A stretch of 64,000 nucleotides of DNA from JACVRW01 sp040509755 (GCA_040509755.1 JBEVKF010000070.1:1-64000), one strand, 5' to 3'; positions 46,556 to 55,724 are shown, counted from the first letter of the stretch. Numbers and translations are program-made. Notes: a model not told the origin generated them from the letters alone.

Positions 46556-47333
46556 GGATCTACAGGGACAGACCGCGCTGGTGACCGGCTCGAGCCGCGG
46601 GATCGGCCGAGCGATCGTGGAGAAGCTCGCCGCACGCCCGCTCGAGCTGCTGCTGTGCGGTGTGCGCGGCGACGGGCCCGACCCGCCCGCCGCACCGCCT
46701 AACGGCGCGCGCGAGGTGCGCTCCATCGAGCTCGACCTGTCCACCCGCGACTCGATCGAGCGCGGCGCCGCCGGCCTGCCGCAGGTCGACCTGCTCGTCA
46801 ACAACGCCGGCCTCATGACCGGCGGTCTCCTCGAGGAGCAGGAGATCGACGACATCTACGCGATGTTCCAGGTGAACCTCGTCGGCCTCGTGCACCTCAC
46901 CAAGCTGCTTCTGCCGGCGATGGTCGAGCGCGGCGCCGGCACGATCGTGAACAACGCCAGCATCAGCGGCTACGCCTGGTTTCCGGCGGCCACGACCTAC
47001 GCTGCGGCCAAGACCGGCGTGGTGGCCTTCAGCGAGTCGCTGAGGCGCGAGCTCGACGGCACCGGAGTGAACGTTCTCCACCTCGTGACCCCGGGGGTCG
47101 ACACGGACATGCTCGACGCCACGCGCGAGGTGTACGGGCGCCACATGGACGCCGGCTCCTGGAGCGACACCAGCCCGGAGGAGTGGGCGGCGAAGGTCGT
47201 GCTCGCCGTCGAGCGCGGCGATCACGTGCTGGGGCCTGGCGGCAGGCTCGCGCTCGCCAAACTCGCCTCGCGCGGGCCGGCGGCGCTGCTCGACACGGTC
47301 TCGCGCCGGATGTTCTCGCGCGACCCGCGGTAG
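46554..47333 (+). CDS. Short-chain dehydrogenase/reductase
   Basis: 259 residues. Cofactor motif TGSSRGIGRAI (about 11-21), LLVNNAGLM (about 78-86), active-site Ser in NNASISGYAW and YAAAK catalytic Tyr/Lys (about 150-154) are complete, so it is a classical SDR. The C-terminal half (about 185-259) is lengthened and may be a specificity region. A GAGGAGG site lies 11 bases before the ATG. Its last 112 bases are antisense to the CFA-like methyltransferase. Confidence 0.88.
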   Translation: MDLQGQTALVTGSSRGIGRAIVEKLAARPLELLLCGVRGDGPDPPAAPPNGAREVRSIELDLSTRDSIERGAAGLPQVDLLVNNAGLMTGGLLEEQEIDDIYAMFQVNLVGLVHLTKLLLPAMVERGAGTIVNNASISGYAWFPAATTYAAAKTGVVAFSESLRRELDGTGVNVLHLVTPGVDTDMLDATREVYGRHMDAGSWSDTSPEEWAAKVVLAVERGDHVLGPGGRLALAKLASRGPAALLDTVSRRMFSRDPR

Positions 47334-48496
47334 GCCGGTTTGGCCAGCAGCGCCTGCACGTCGCCAATCCGGCGCTCGATGAACCCGCCCTCGCACCACG
47401 CGAAGTAGAACTCGAACAGCCGGATGAAGCGCCGGTTCGCCCCGAGCCATGCGGCCTCGTCGGCCGCCGCCAGCCAGTTCTCGCGCCAGTTGCGCAGCGT
47501 GGGCGGGTAGCCGGCCGTGATGTCCTCGACGTCGAGGATCCACATATCGGTGGCCGCGGCGGTCGAGCGCCGGATCTCGGTGGCCGACGGCAGGCAGCCG
47601 CCCGGGAAGATCACCTCGTTCGCAAAGCTGCCCGCGCCCTTCTCGACCTCGAACGCGCCGTCGTCGATGGTGATCGCCTGGAGCAGCATCAGCCCGTCCG
47701 GCTCGAGCAGCCGCGAGCAGCGGTCGAAGAAGGTGTCGAAGTGCTTCCAGCCGACCGCCTCGATCATCTCGATCGACGCGAGCTTCGAGTAGTGCCCGCG
47801 GAGGTCGCGGTAGTCCTGGAGCACCACCTGGACGCGGCCGTCCAGCCCCGCCTCGCGCACGCGATCGGTGGCCACGGAATGCTGCTCCCGCGACAGCGTG
47901 GTGGTGGTCACGCGGCAGCCGTGCTCGCCCGCCGCGTGGAGCGCGAGCGAGCCCCATCCGGTGCCGATCTCGACGAGATGGTCGTCCGGCGCGAGCTCGA
48001 GCTTGCGGCAGACCATGTCGAGCTTCGCTTCCTGCGCCGCCCGCAGCGACGTCTCCGGCGTCTCGAACACTCCGCACGAGTACGTCATGGTCTCGTCGAG
48101 GAAGAGGGCGAACAGCTCGTTCCCGAGGTCGTAGTGCGCGGCGGCCTGTTCGCGCGCGCGGGCGCGGGTGTTCAGCCTCGTCTGCGCCGCCAGGGCGTTC
48201 CGCAGCGGCGCGAAGGGGGAGCGGAGCCTGTCGAGCCGAGGCGCCTCGCGCGCGGCGATCCGGACGAGGGTGACGAGGTCGTCGCAGTCCCACGCTCCGT
48301 CGGCGTACGACTCACCGAGCCCGCGGCTGCCACGGCGCGCGAGCGCTCGCCAGAACGAGGGATCGTTCACGCGCACGAGCGCCGAGAGCTCCGCGCCGGC
48401 CGGGCCGAAGGCACGACGCTCACCATCCTCGATCACGTCTACCCGCCCGGCACAGAGGCGCTCGAGCAGGCCGTGGATGAGCGTCCTCGCGATCAT
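47222..48496 (-). CDS. Cyclopropane-fatty-acyl-phospholipid synthase-type methyltransferase
   Basis: 424 residues from ATG 48496. Domain order: an N-terminal helical domain with YADGAWDCDDLVTL, AAHYDLGNELFALFLDETMTYSCGVF (about 118-143), the SAM-binding motif VEIGTGWGSLALHAAGEHG (about 169-187), SIEMIEAVGWKHFDTFFDRCSRLL (about 227-250) and the late FEFYFAWCEGGF. These match Cfa/CmaA/UfaA1 enzymes that methylate or cyclopropanate unsaturated acyl chains. The last 37 residues lie antisense to the SDR. The start overlaps the DUF1365 stop (ATGA). Confidence 0.9.
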   Translation of the reverse strand: MIARTLIHGLLERLCAGRVDVIEDGERRAFGPAGAELSALVRVNDPSFWRALARRGSRGLGESYADGAWDCDDLVTLVRIAAREAPRLDRLRSPFAPLRNALAAQTRLNTRARAREQAAAHYDLGNELFALFLDETMTYSCGVFETPETSLRAAQEAKLDMVCRKLELAPDDHLVEIGTGWGSLALHAAGEHGCRVTTTTLSREQHSVATDRVREAGLDGRVQVVLQDYRDLRGHYSKLASIEMIEAVGWKHFDTFFDRCSRLLEPDGLMLLQAITIDDGAFEVEKGAGSFANEVIFPGGCLPSATEIRRSTAAATDMWILDVEDITAGYPPTLRNWRENWLAAADEAAWLGANRRFIRLFEFYFAWCEGGFIERRIGDVQALLAKPAYRGSRENIRRETVSSSAAGPREASLASASLPPGPST

Positions 48497-49149
48497 CGCG
48501 CCGGGTGCGGGTGGTAGGGAGCTCCCTTCAGCTTCAGCCTCGCCGCCTGTGCGTAGATCCCCGCCTTGACGCGGGTCGTCATGAACGGCTGGCGGAGCAC
48601 CGGCCAGGCCGACAGCGCGCGCCGCCGCAGCGCGAGCGTGGCGTCGAAGTTCACCTCGTCGGCGTGCCGGCTCTCCATGTGCACGCGCAGCTGGTCGCCG
48701 GGGGTCGTCATGCGAATCCTGTACTCGGAGTCCATTCCAAGGAACGGCGACACGTGAAAAGCCTTGTCGATCGTCGCGTCCATTGCATCCAGCGTGTACG
48801 TGTGACGCTCTCCCCACGGCGTGTTCGTGACCTCGGCGAGCACCTTCTCGACGCGCCCGCCGGCCGGGTCGAAGCAGTAGTAGAGGCTCACCGGGTTGAA
48901 CAGGTGCCCGAACGTCCGCACGCCTGCGAGCAGGCGCACCGGCCCGTCGTGGTCCACGTCGAGGTAGTCCGAGCGCCGGAACCACGCCGGCGCCGGCCGC
49001 CGGGCCGACCACAGCGGAACGCGGTCGAGCACCTCCGGCAGCTCGGCCAGGTCGAGGTACGCCATGTACAGGCGATAGCGGAACTCGTGCTCGACCGGCG
49101 TGTGCCGGCGGTGCCGCACCCAGCCCTCGTACAGCGCGCTTGCGCTCAT
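48493..49149 (-). CDS. DUF1365 protein
   Basis: 218 residues from ATG 49149. Family motifs: EHEFRYRLYMAYLDLAELPEVLD (about 20-42), GPVRLLAGVRTFGHLFNPVSLYYCFD (about 68-93), EVTNTPWGERHTY (about 105-117) and KAFHVSPFLGMDSEYRIRM. DUF1365 proteins lie next to FAD oxidoreductase and CFA synthase genes in many bacteria and are assumed to take part in acyl-chain methylation. The mechanism is unknown. It overlaps both neighbours by four bases (ATGA on each side). Confidence 0.9.
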   Translation of the reverse strand: MSASALYEGWVRHRRHTPVEHEFRYRLYMAYLDLAELPEVLDRVPLWSARRPAPAWFRRSDYLDVDHDGPVRLLAGVRTFGHLFNPVSLYYCFDPAGGRVEKVLAEVTNTPWGERHTYTLDAMDATIDKAFHVSPFLGMDSEYRIRMTTPGDQLRVHMESRHADEVNFDATLALRRRALSAWPVLRQPFMTTRVKAGIYAQAARLKLKGAPYHPHPAR

Positions 49150-50393
49150 AGGGGCGAGCACCCGAGCCGGGCACACACGCGGAGTGCGGATACCACGCCG
49201 TCCTCGTGGAATCCGTAGCCCCAGTAGGCGCCGCAGTAGTGCGTGCGCGCCACCCCGCTCACCTCGCTCCAGCGCCGCTGAGCGGCGAGGCCGGCGGGCG
49301 TGTACACCGGATGGTCGTAGGCGATCACGCGGATCACGGAGTCCGGGTCGATCGCCTCGGTCCGGTTGAGCGTCACGCACAGCTCCTGCCCGGCACGAAG
49401 CGACTGGAGCCGGTTCATGTGGTAGGTGACCGTCGTCCTGCCGACGGGCTCGTCGCGCAGGTGGAAGTTCCAGCTCGCCCAGGCGCGCCTCCGGCGCGGC
49501 AGCAGCGAGCGGTCGGTGTGGAGGACCGCCTCGTTGCGCTGGTAGGGGATCGCGCCCAGCACCTCCGCCTCGGCGCGGGTTGGATCGCCGAGCATCCTCA
49601 GGACCTGGTTCGAGTGGGCGGCGAAGATCACCTCGTCAAAGCGCTCGGGCTCCCCGCCGGCGGGGGTGATCTCGACCCGGTCGTCGTGTCGCTCCACGCG
49701 CCGCACCGGCGTGGAGAGCCGGAGTCGCCGGCCCAGGGGCCGGGTGATCGCCTCCACGTACCGGTCGGAGCCGCCCGTGATGGTCAGCCAGTTGGGTCGC
49801 CCGCTCAAGCCGAACATCCCATGGTTGGCAAAGAACTCGGCCAGCATGCTCGCCGGGAAGTCCCACAAGCGCTTCGGGTCGGCCGACCACACCGCGGAGG
49901 CCTGTGGCACGATCAGCCGCTTCACGAACTCCTGGGAATAGCCGCCGTCATCGAGGAACTCCCCCAGCGAGGGACCGCTTCCGTTGAGGCCGACGAGCGC
50001 CGGTGCCTCGCGGTTGAAGCGCATCAGGTCGCGGATCATCCGGTGAAAGGAGGGGCGGACCAGATGCGATCGCCGCGCGAACAGGCCGTTCGGCCCGGCG
50101 CCCTTGTATTCGAAGTCGCCGCCGTCCGAGACCGAGAAGCTCATGTCCGACTGCTGCGTCGCCACGCCGAGGCGGGCCAGAAGCCGTTCGAAGTTGGGAT
50201 AGGTGCGGTCGTTCAGGACGATGAAGCCGGTATCGACCCGGAGGCTCTCGTCCTCCGTATCCACCCGCACCGTGTTCGTGTGCCCGCCCGCATAGTCGTT
50301 CGCCTCGAACACGGTGACGTCGTGGCGCTTGCTCAGCAGGTGCGCGCACACCAGGCCCGACACTCCCGCACCGACTATTGCCACTCGCCCCAT
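49146..50393 (-). CDS. FAD-dependent oxidoreductase (COG2907, amine oxidase-like)
   Basis: 415 residues. The N-terminal dinucleotide motif VAIVGAGVSGLVCAHLLSKRHDVTVFEANDYAGGHTNTV (split at about 4-42) and a late WNFHLRDEPVGRTTVTYHMNRLQ with THYCGAYWGYGFHEDGVVSA (about 388-407) are typical of the FAD proteins paired with DUF1365 and CFA synthase. Together they form a fatty-acid modification triad. In some proteobacteria related loci respond to singlet oxygen and feed methylated or furan fatty-acid formation. A similar role here is inferred. Confidence 0.9.
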   Translation of the reverse strand: MGRVAIVGAGVSGLVCAHLLSKRHDVTVFEANDYAGGHTNTVRVDTEDESLRVDTGFIVLNDRTYPNFERLLARLGVATQQSDMSFSVSDGGDFEYKGAGPNGLFARRSHLVRPSFHRMIRDLMRFNREAPALVGLNGSGPSLGEFLDDGGYSQEFVKRLIVPQASAVWSADPKRLWDFPASMLAEFFANHGMFGLSGRPNWLTITGGSDRYVEAITRPLGRRLRLSTPVRRVERHDDRVEITPAGGEPERFDEVIFAAHSNQVLRMLGDPTRAEAEVLGAIPYQRNEAVLHTDRSLLPRRRRAWASWNFHLRDEPVGRTTVTYHMNRLQSLRAGQELCVTLNRTEAIDPDSVIRVIAYDHPVYTPAGLAAQRRWSEVSGVARTHYCGAYWGYGFHEDGVVSALRVCARLGCSPL

Positions 50394-50476
50394 TTCCCAC
50401 TCCTACGCGCGGCGCGCCGAGTCCGATCAGTGGGTAGAGTCGCCGCGACCGAATTCGCGCTGACCAGGAGGACCCG

Positions 50477-50869
50477 TTGGACGCAAGCCGGCTCAAGTCG
50501 ATCCCCCTCTTCGAGGACGTGCCCGAGGAGGAGCTCGGGCAGATCGCCACGTTCGCCCAGGAGGTAACGGTCGACGAGGGACGCGAGCTTGTCCGCGAGG
50601 GCGACTTCTCCTACGAGTTCATGGCCATCGAGGAGGGTGAGGCGGAGGTTTCCCGCGACGGCGAGCACGTCGCGGACCTCGGCCCGGGCGATTTCTTCGG
50701 GGAGATGGGGCTTCTCGAGAAGACGCTCCGCAACGCCACCGTGACCGCGAAGACGTCGATGAAGCTCGTCACGCTCACCGGCTGGGATCTGAAGCGAATG
50801 GAGCGGCACATCCCCGAGGCGATCGAGCGCGTACGGACGACGCTCGAAGAGCGCCGGCCAGGGGACTGA
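50477..50869 (+). CDS. Cyclic nucleotide-binding domain protein
   Basis: 130 residues with a TTG start 6 bases after CAGGAGG. A CRP-like beta-barrel: IPLFEDVPEEELGQIATFAQEVTVDEGREL (split at about 8-38), SYEFMAIEEGEAEVSRDGEHVADLGPGDFFGEMGLLE (about 45-81) and TLRNATVTAKTSMKLVTLTGWDLKRM. The phosphate-binding cassette is FGEMGLLEKTLRNATV. There is no DNA-binding domain, so it is a single-domain sensor. It is followed 5 bases later by the enoyl-reductase-like gene, suggesting a regulated pathway. Confidence 0.88.
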   Translation: MDASRLKSIPLFEDVPEEELGQIATFAQEVTVDEGRELVREGDFSYEFMAIEEGEAEVSRDGEHVADLGPGDFFGEMGLLEKTLRNATVTAKTSMKLVTLTGWDLKRMERHIPEAIERVRTTLEERRPGD

Positions 50870-50874
50870 ACGCC

Positions 50875-52032
50875 GTGGCGGCCCGGATAGTCCTGTTCGG
50901 CGCCACCGGCTACACCGGCCGGCTCGCGGCCAAGGCGATGGTGGAGCGGGGGCTGGAGCCCGTTCTCGCGGCGCGCACGCAGTCGAAGCTCGACGAGCTC
51001 GCCGCGGAGCTGGGCGGTGAGCTCGAGACCCGGACCGCCGACGTGTCCGATCCGCCGAGCGTTGCGGCGCTGGTCGAGCGCGGGGACGTGCTGGTCACGA
51101 CGGTCGGGCCGTTCGCGCGCTGGGGCGGGCCCGCCGCGGCCGCGGCCACGACGAAGCACGCCCACTACGTCGACTCGACCGGCGAGCCGACATTCATCCG
51201 CGAGGTGTTCGAGCGGTACGGCCCGCCTGCCGAGGTGGCGGGCATCGGCATGCTCACCGCGATGGGCTACGACTGGGTGCCCGGCAACCTCGCGGGCGCG
51301 CGCGCCCTCGACCGCGCCGGCGAGCTCGCGACGCGGGTCGACGTCGGCTACTTCATCACGGGCGGTGGCGCCCGGCCGAGCGGGGGCACGGCCGCGTCGA
51401 TGGCCGGAGCGATCGTCGCACCCGCTTTCCGGTTCCGCGACGGCCGCGTCCAGACGGAGCGCGGCGCCAAGCGGGTGCGGAGCTTCCGGGTCGGGTCGAA
51501 GGACCTGTCCGGTATCTCGGTCGGAAGCTCAGAGCACTTCACGCTGCCCCGCCTCTCGCCACGGCTGCGCGAGGTGAACGCCTACCTGGGCTGGTTCGGT
51601 CCCGCGTCGCGGGGGATGCAGGCGCTCTCGGCGTGCACATCCGTCGGAATGAAGGTGCCCGGCGCCGAAAAGCTCTGGAGCGCGGCGACCGAGCGGTTCG
51701 TTCAGGGCTCCACCGGCGGACCGGACGAGGAGGCGCGAGCGAAGAGCGGCTCCCACATCGTGGGGATCGCATACGACTCCGCCGGCCGGGTGCTGAGCGA
51801 GGTGCACCTCCGGGGCGTCGACGGCTACACGTTCACCGGCCGGATGCTCGCCTGGGCGGCCGAGCGGGCCGCCTCCGGCGGCCTCAAGTCCACCGGCGCG
51901 CTCGGCCCGGTCGACGGCTTCGGGCTGGAGGAGCTCGCCGCGGGGGTCGCGGAGGCGGGGCTGGCCGAAGAGGGCGGCCCGGGGGCGAGCGGCGTCCAGT
52001 CCGCAGGCCGCGTTCCCGCCAACGCCCGCTGA
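50875..52032 (+). CDS. Saccharopine dehydrogenase-like/trans-acting enoyl reductase family protein
   Basis: 385 residues from a GTG at 50875. The NAD(P) motif RIVLFGATGYTGRLAAKAM (about 4-22), AARTQSKLDELAAELGGELETRTADVSD, VLVTTVGPFARWGGPAAAAAT (about 73-93) and HYVDSTGEPTFIREVFERY (about 97-115) match the saccharopine dehydrogenase-related proteins that include mycobacterial trans-acting enoyl reductase. The C-terminal half is specific. The 3' end overlaps the GH3 start by four bases (CTGA). Confidence 0.85.
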   Translation: MAARIVLFGATGYTGRLAAKAMVERGLEPVLAARTQSKLDELAAELGGELETRTADVSDPPSVAALVERGDVLVTTVGPFARWGGPAAAAATTKHAHYVDSTGEPTFIREVFERYGPPAEVAGIGMLTAMGYDWVPGNLAGARALDRAGELATRVDVGYFITGGGARPSGGTAASMAGAIVAPAFRFRDGRVQTERGAKRVRSFRVGSKDLSGISVGSSEHFTLPRLSPRLREVNAYLGWFGPASRGMQALSACTSVGMKVPGAEKLWSAATERFVQGSTGGPDEEARAKSGSHIVGIAYDSAGRVLSEVHLRGVDGYTFTGRMLAWAAERAASGGLKSTGALGPVDGFGLEELAAGVAEAGLAEEGGPGASGVQSAGRVPANAR

Positions 52033-53186
52033 ACGGCGGCATTGAGGGGGCCGGGCCCCCTCGCGAGGTCGCGCGGCGGCGGCTCGCCGCCCTGGTCGGT
52101 GCGGCGCTTGGGGCGCTGTTCCTCGGTGCTGCCGTTGGCTCCGGTGACGGCGGCGGCTCTGGGGACAAAGCCGCGGCGGCGAACCCCCAACAGCAGCGCG
52201 ACCTCGAGGCGGCGCGCGAGGCCGTCGACCGATTGACGCTCCGGCAGCAGGTCGGTCAGGTCACGATCTCGAGCTTTCCGGGCACGACGCGGCCCGAGTA
52301 CATCCGCCGGCGGCTGCGCGGGCGTGAGACGGCCGGCGTGATCCTGTTCGGCGCCGCGAACGGCGGTGACGCCGCACACTGGCGCCGGCTCACGCGCTCG
52401 CTACAGGAGGCCGGGCACGGCAGGGCGCTCGTCATGGTTGACCAGGAGGGCGGCGACATCCGCACCGTGGAGCACGTCGGGCCGCGCGCGGGGCAGCCGT
52501 TCCAGGGTGCGCCGGCGGACGTGAGCCGCGTGGCGCGCTCGACCGGTCGGGGTCTCAGGGACGCCGGCGTGAACGTCAACATGGCGCCGGTCGCGGACGT
52601 GCCTCGCGCGGGCTCCGTCATGGCCACACGGTCGTTCGCGGGTGACGAGCGCGGGATCGCGGCGCGAACCCGGGCCGCGGTACAGGGCATGCGCGACGGC
52701 GGCGTGGCCGCCACCGCAAAGCACTTTCCCGGGTTGGGCGCCGCAACCGTGAACACGGACGACGGGCCGGCGACCATCACGGGGCCGGTCGAGCGGGACC
52801 TGGTCCCGTTCCGAGCCGCCATCGCGGAGGGGGTCCCGCTGGTGATGCTCTCCCATGCGAGCTACCCGGCTCTGGACAGGGGCCGGATAGCGTCGCAGTC
52901 GCGTGCCATCGTCACCGGGCTGCTGCGCGGGCGGCTCGGCTTCCAGGGAGTGATCGTCACCGACAGCCTCGAGGCTGCCGCGGTGCTGGCCCGGTCGGGC
53001 ATCGCGACGGCGGCCGAGCGGTCGATCCGGGCGGGGGCGGATCTGATCCTGATGACGGGCTCGGCAAGCTGGAACGTCGTGTACCCGCACCTGCTGAAGG
53101 CGGCGCGTGGCGATCGGGCGTTGCGGGAACGCATCCGCGACGCTGCCGCCCGCGTCCTCGCCCTGAAGCGGCAGCTACTCCGCTGA
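52029..53186 (+). CDS. Secreted glycoside hydrolase family 3 (beta-N-acetylhexosaminidase-like); start codon unusual
   Basis: About 385 residues. No ATG, GTG or TTG occurs in frame near the 5' end. The best start is CTG 52029, which overlaps the upstream stop as CTGA, like the GTGA/ATGA couplings elsewhere. A hydrophobic segment (ARRRLAALVGAALGALFLGAAVG, about 22-44) fits a membrane anchor or signal. GH3 motifs: VMVDQEGGDIRTV (about 135-147), AATAKHFPGLGAATVNTDDGPA (about 227-248), MLSHASYPALD and VIVTDSLEAAAV (catalytic Asp, about 306-317). It is likely to cleave N-acetylglucosaminyl bonds in muropeptide turnover. The final 12 bases are antisense to ppk. Confidence 0.78.
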   Translation: MNGGIEGAGPPREVARRRLAALVGAALGALFLGAAVGSGDGGGSGDKAAAANPQQQRDLEAAREAVDRLTLRQQVGQVTISSFPGTTRPEYIRRRLRGRETAGVILFGAANGGDAAHWRRLTRSLQEAGHGRALVMVDQEGGDIRTVEHVGPRAGQPFQGAPADVSRVARSTGRGLRDAGVNVNMAPVADVPRAGSVMATRSFAGDERGIAARTRAAVQGMRDGGVAATAKHFPGLGAATVNTDDGPATITGPVERDLVPFRAAIAEGVPLVMLSHASYPALDRGRIASQSRAIVTGLLRGRLGFQGVIVTDSLEAAAVLARSGIATAAERSIRAGADLILMTGSASWNVVYPHLLKAARGDRALRERIRDAAARVLALKRQLLR

Positions 53187-55262
53187 GCGGGCGCGCTCCA
53201 GCGCGCGCTCCATCAGCTCTTGGTGCACCGAGCGCGTCTCGCCGGTGCGGCGCGTCCAGTCGCCGTGCGCCGAGAGCTCCCACCCGTAGGTGTCGTCGGC
53301 CAGGTAGCGCTCCAGCGTGTCCTCGAGCTCCGCGCGCAGCGACTCCTCCTCCACCGGCGCCAGCAGCTCCACGCGCGTGTCGAGGTTGCGCGGCATGAGG
53401 TCGGGCGAGCCGATCCAGTACTCGCGCTCGTCGCCGCGCTCGAAGCCGTAGATCCGCGAGTGCTCGAGGAACCTCCCCACCACGGACACGACGGTGATGT
53501 TGTCCGAGATGCCGGGAACGTGGGGACGCAGGCAGCAGATGCCGCGTATCGCGAGATCGACCTGCACGCCGGCCTGCGATGCCTCGTACAACGCCCGTAT
53601 GCAGCGCGCGTCGACGAGGGAGTTCATCTTCAGGACGATCCGCGCGTGCTCGCCGGAGCGCTTCGCCTCGATGGCGTGCTCCACCTCGCCCAGGAACCAC
53701 TTCCGCATGTGGTCCGGCGCCACCACCACGCGCCGGTATTCGGGCGTGCGCGCGGCACCGGTCAGCGAGTTGAAGAGCTCTGCGACGTCGGCCGCGATCT
53801 GGTGGTCGCATGTGAACAGTCCGATGTCCTCGTACAGACGCGCCGTCTTCGCGTGGTAGTTGCCGGTCCCGATGTGCACGTAGTGGCGCACGCCCGGTCC
53901 CTCCCGGCGTACCACCAGCACCGCCTTCGCGTGTGTCTTCAGCCCCGGCAGCCCGTGCACCACGTGCGCGCCGGCCTCCTCCAGCGCGCGCGCCCAGCCG
54001 ATGTTCCTGCGCTCCTCGAAGCGGGCCTTCAGCTCCACCAGGCAGACCGCCTGCTTGCCCCTCTCCGCGGCCTCGATGAGCGCGGGCACCAGGGCCGAAT
54101 CGTCGGACGTGCGGTACACCGTGATCTTGATCGCGAGCACGTTCGCGTCGCGCGCAGCCTGCCGGATGAACCGCTCGAGGCTCGCGGCGAACGAGTCGTA
54201 GGGGTGGTGGACGAGCTGGTCGCCGGAGCGCATCACCGCCAGCACGTCGACATCGCCGTCGTCGGTGCCGCCGAAGGCCGGGGGCACCTCGGGGGTCCAC
54301 GGGTCGTACCTGAGCTCGCGGTGTCCGTCCACCTCGTACAGCGCCATCAGGTCGTCCAGGTCGAGCAGGCCGTGGATGTCGGTGACCTGCGACTCCTCGA
54401 TCGCGAGCTGCTCGACGAGGTAGTCGCGCATGTCCGGGTCCATCGTCGACGCCACCTCGAGCCGCACGACCTCGCCGAAGCGGCGGCGCCTCAGCTCGTC
54501 CTCGACGGCGCGGAGCAGGTCGTCGGCCTCGTCCGAGACCGTGAAGTCCGCGTCCCGCGTGACCCGGAAGAAGTCGTGCCGCACCATCTCCATGCCGGGG
54601 AACAGCTCGTCGAGGTGCCGGGCGATCACCGATTCGAGCGGCACGAACGTGTCGTCGCCGATCGGCACGAACCGCGGCAGCACCTCCTTCGGCACCTTCA
54701 CGCGTGCGAACGTCTCCACCCCCGAAACCGGGTCCCGCACGAACACGCCGATGGAGAGCGACAGGTTCGAGATGTACGGGAACGGCCGTCCCGGGCCGAC
54801 CGCGAGCGGCGTGAGCACCGGGAAGATCTGCTCCGCGAACAGCTTGTCGGTGCTCTCGAGCTCCGGGTCGGTGCAGTCGTCGATGTCCATGACGCGGATG
54901 CCCTCGCGGGCGAGCGCCGGCCGCACGTCCGCCTCCCACGCGGTCGAATGGCGGCGCGACAGCGCGAGGTGCCGCTCCCTGAGCCGTTCCAGCGTCTCCC
55001 GCGCCGACAGCCCGTCCGGACCGCGTGCGTCGATGCCGGCGTCGACCTGGTCGTGCAGACCGGCCACGCGCACCATGAAGAACTCGTCCAGGTTGGATGC
55101 ATAGATGGAGAGGAACTTGACCCGCTCGAGCAGCGGGGTGCGCTCGTCCTCGGCGAGCTCGAGCACGCGCTCGTTGAACTGGAGCCACGAGACCTCGCGG
55201 TTCGCGAACAGCTCGGGCGAGTCGAGAGTCGGTACCTCGCGCGGTGCGGTTACGGCTTCCAT
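53175..55262 (-). CDS. ppk1: Polyphosphate kinase 1
   Basis: 695 residues, the normal length. N-terminal domain: REVSWLQFNERVLELAED (about 22-39) and FLSIYASNLDEFFMVRVAGL (about 49-68). Middle region: FPYISNLSLSIGVFVRDP. Catalytic segments: LKTHAKAVLVVRREG with a conserved His (the family's phospho-His site), then HIGTGNYHAKTARLYEDIGLFTCD, and ICCLRPHVPGISDNITVVSVVGRFLEHSRIYGF (split at about 560-590). It makes polyphosphate from ATP reversibly. The start region GTCCCCCTATATGG is shared with the divergent sixA-like gene. Confidence 0.95.
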   Translation of the reverse strand: MEAVTAPREVPTLDSPELFANREVSWLQFNERVLELAEDERTPLLERVKFLSIYASNLDEFFMVRVAGLHDQVDAGIDARGPDGLSARETLERLRERHLALSRRHSTAWEADVRPALAREGIRVMDIDDCTDPELESTDKLFAEQIFPVLTPLAVGPGRPFPYISNLSLSIGVFVRDPVSGVETFARVKVPKEVLPRFVPIGDDTFVPLESVIARHLDELFPGMEMVRHDFFRVTRDADFTVSDEADDLLRAVEDELRRRRFGEVVRLEVASTMDPDMRDYLVEQLAIEESQVTDIHGLLDLDDLMALYEVDGHRELRYDPWTPEVPPAFGGTDDGDVDVLAVMRSGDQLVHHPYDSFAASLERFIRQAARDANVLAIKITVYRTSDDSALVPALIEAAERGKQAVCLVELKARFEERRNIGWARALEEAGAHVVHGLPGLKTHAKAVLVVRREGPGVRHYVHIGTGNYHAKTARLYEDIGLFTCDHQIAADVAELFNSLTGAARTPEYRRVVVAPDHMRKWFLGEVEHAIEAKRSGEHARIVLKMNSLVDARCIRALYEASQAGVQVDLAIRGICCLRPHVPGISDNITVVSVVGRFLEHSRIYGFERGDEREYWIGSPDLMPRNLDTRVELLAPVEEESLRAELEDTLERYLADDTYGWELSAHGDWTRRTGETRSVHQELMERALERARSAE

Positions 55263-55286
55263 GGTCCCCCTATATGGTGACGCCTA

Positions 55287-55724
55287 GTGCTGTGGTTGTT
55301 GCGCCATGGAGACGCCGCGGAGGGCTCGCCGGACGCGGAGCGGCCACTCACCGAGAAGGGTGAGCGGCAGTCGCGCGCCGCGGGGCGGGCGCTCGCCGCG
55401 CTCGGAGTGCGGATCGACGCGTGCATGACGAGCCCGAAGGTGCGCGCGGCCGACACCGCCAAGCTCGCCTGTGAGGCGCTCGGAATCGAGCCGCAGCTCG
55501 AGCCCAAGCTTGCGGGCGGGCCGTTCGACGCCGAGGCGCTGGCCGCCGGCCTCGGCGACAACGTGCTGCTCGTGGGGCACGATCCCGACTTCTCCATGGC
55601 CGTGCACGCTCTCACAGGAGCCCAGGTGCGGATGAAGAAGGGCGGGCTGGCGGGCGTGGAGAAGGGTGAGCTCAAGACGCTCCTCCGCCCGCTCGAGCTG
55701 AGCGCGATCGCGGGCACGGACTAG
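55287..55724 (+). CDS. SixA-like histidine phosphatase
   Basis: 145 residues from a GTG at 55287. Motifs RHGDAAEG (catalytic His near residue 7), ERPLTEKGERQSRAAGRAL, SPKVRAADTAKLA and LLVGHDPDFSMAVHALTG (second His near 97) are as in SixA. It could remove phosphate from phospho-His of a histidine-containing domain. The leader is very short: TATGGT (55273-55278) and then 8 bases to the GTG, so the mRNA may be leaderless. Its 3' end overlaps the ppx-like stop by four bases. Confidence 0.87.
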   Translation: MLWLLRHGDAAEGSPDAERPLTEKGERQSRAAGRALAALGVRIDACMTSPKVRAADTAKLACEALGIEPQLEPKLAGGPFDAEALAAGLGDNVLLVGHDPDFSMAVHALTGAQVRMKKGGLAGVEKGELKTLLRPLELSAIAGTD

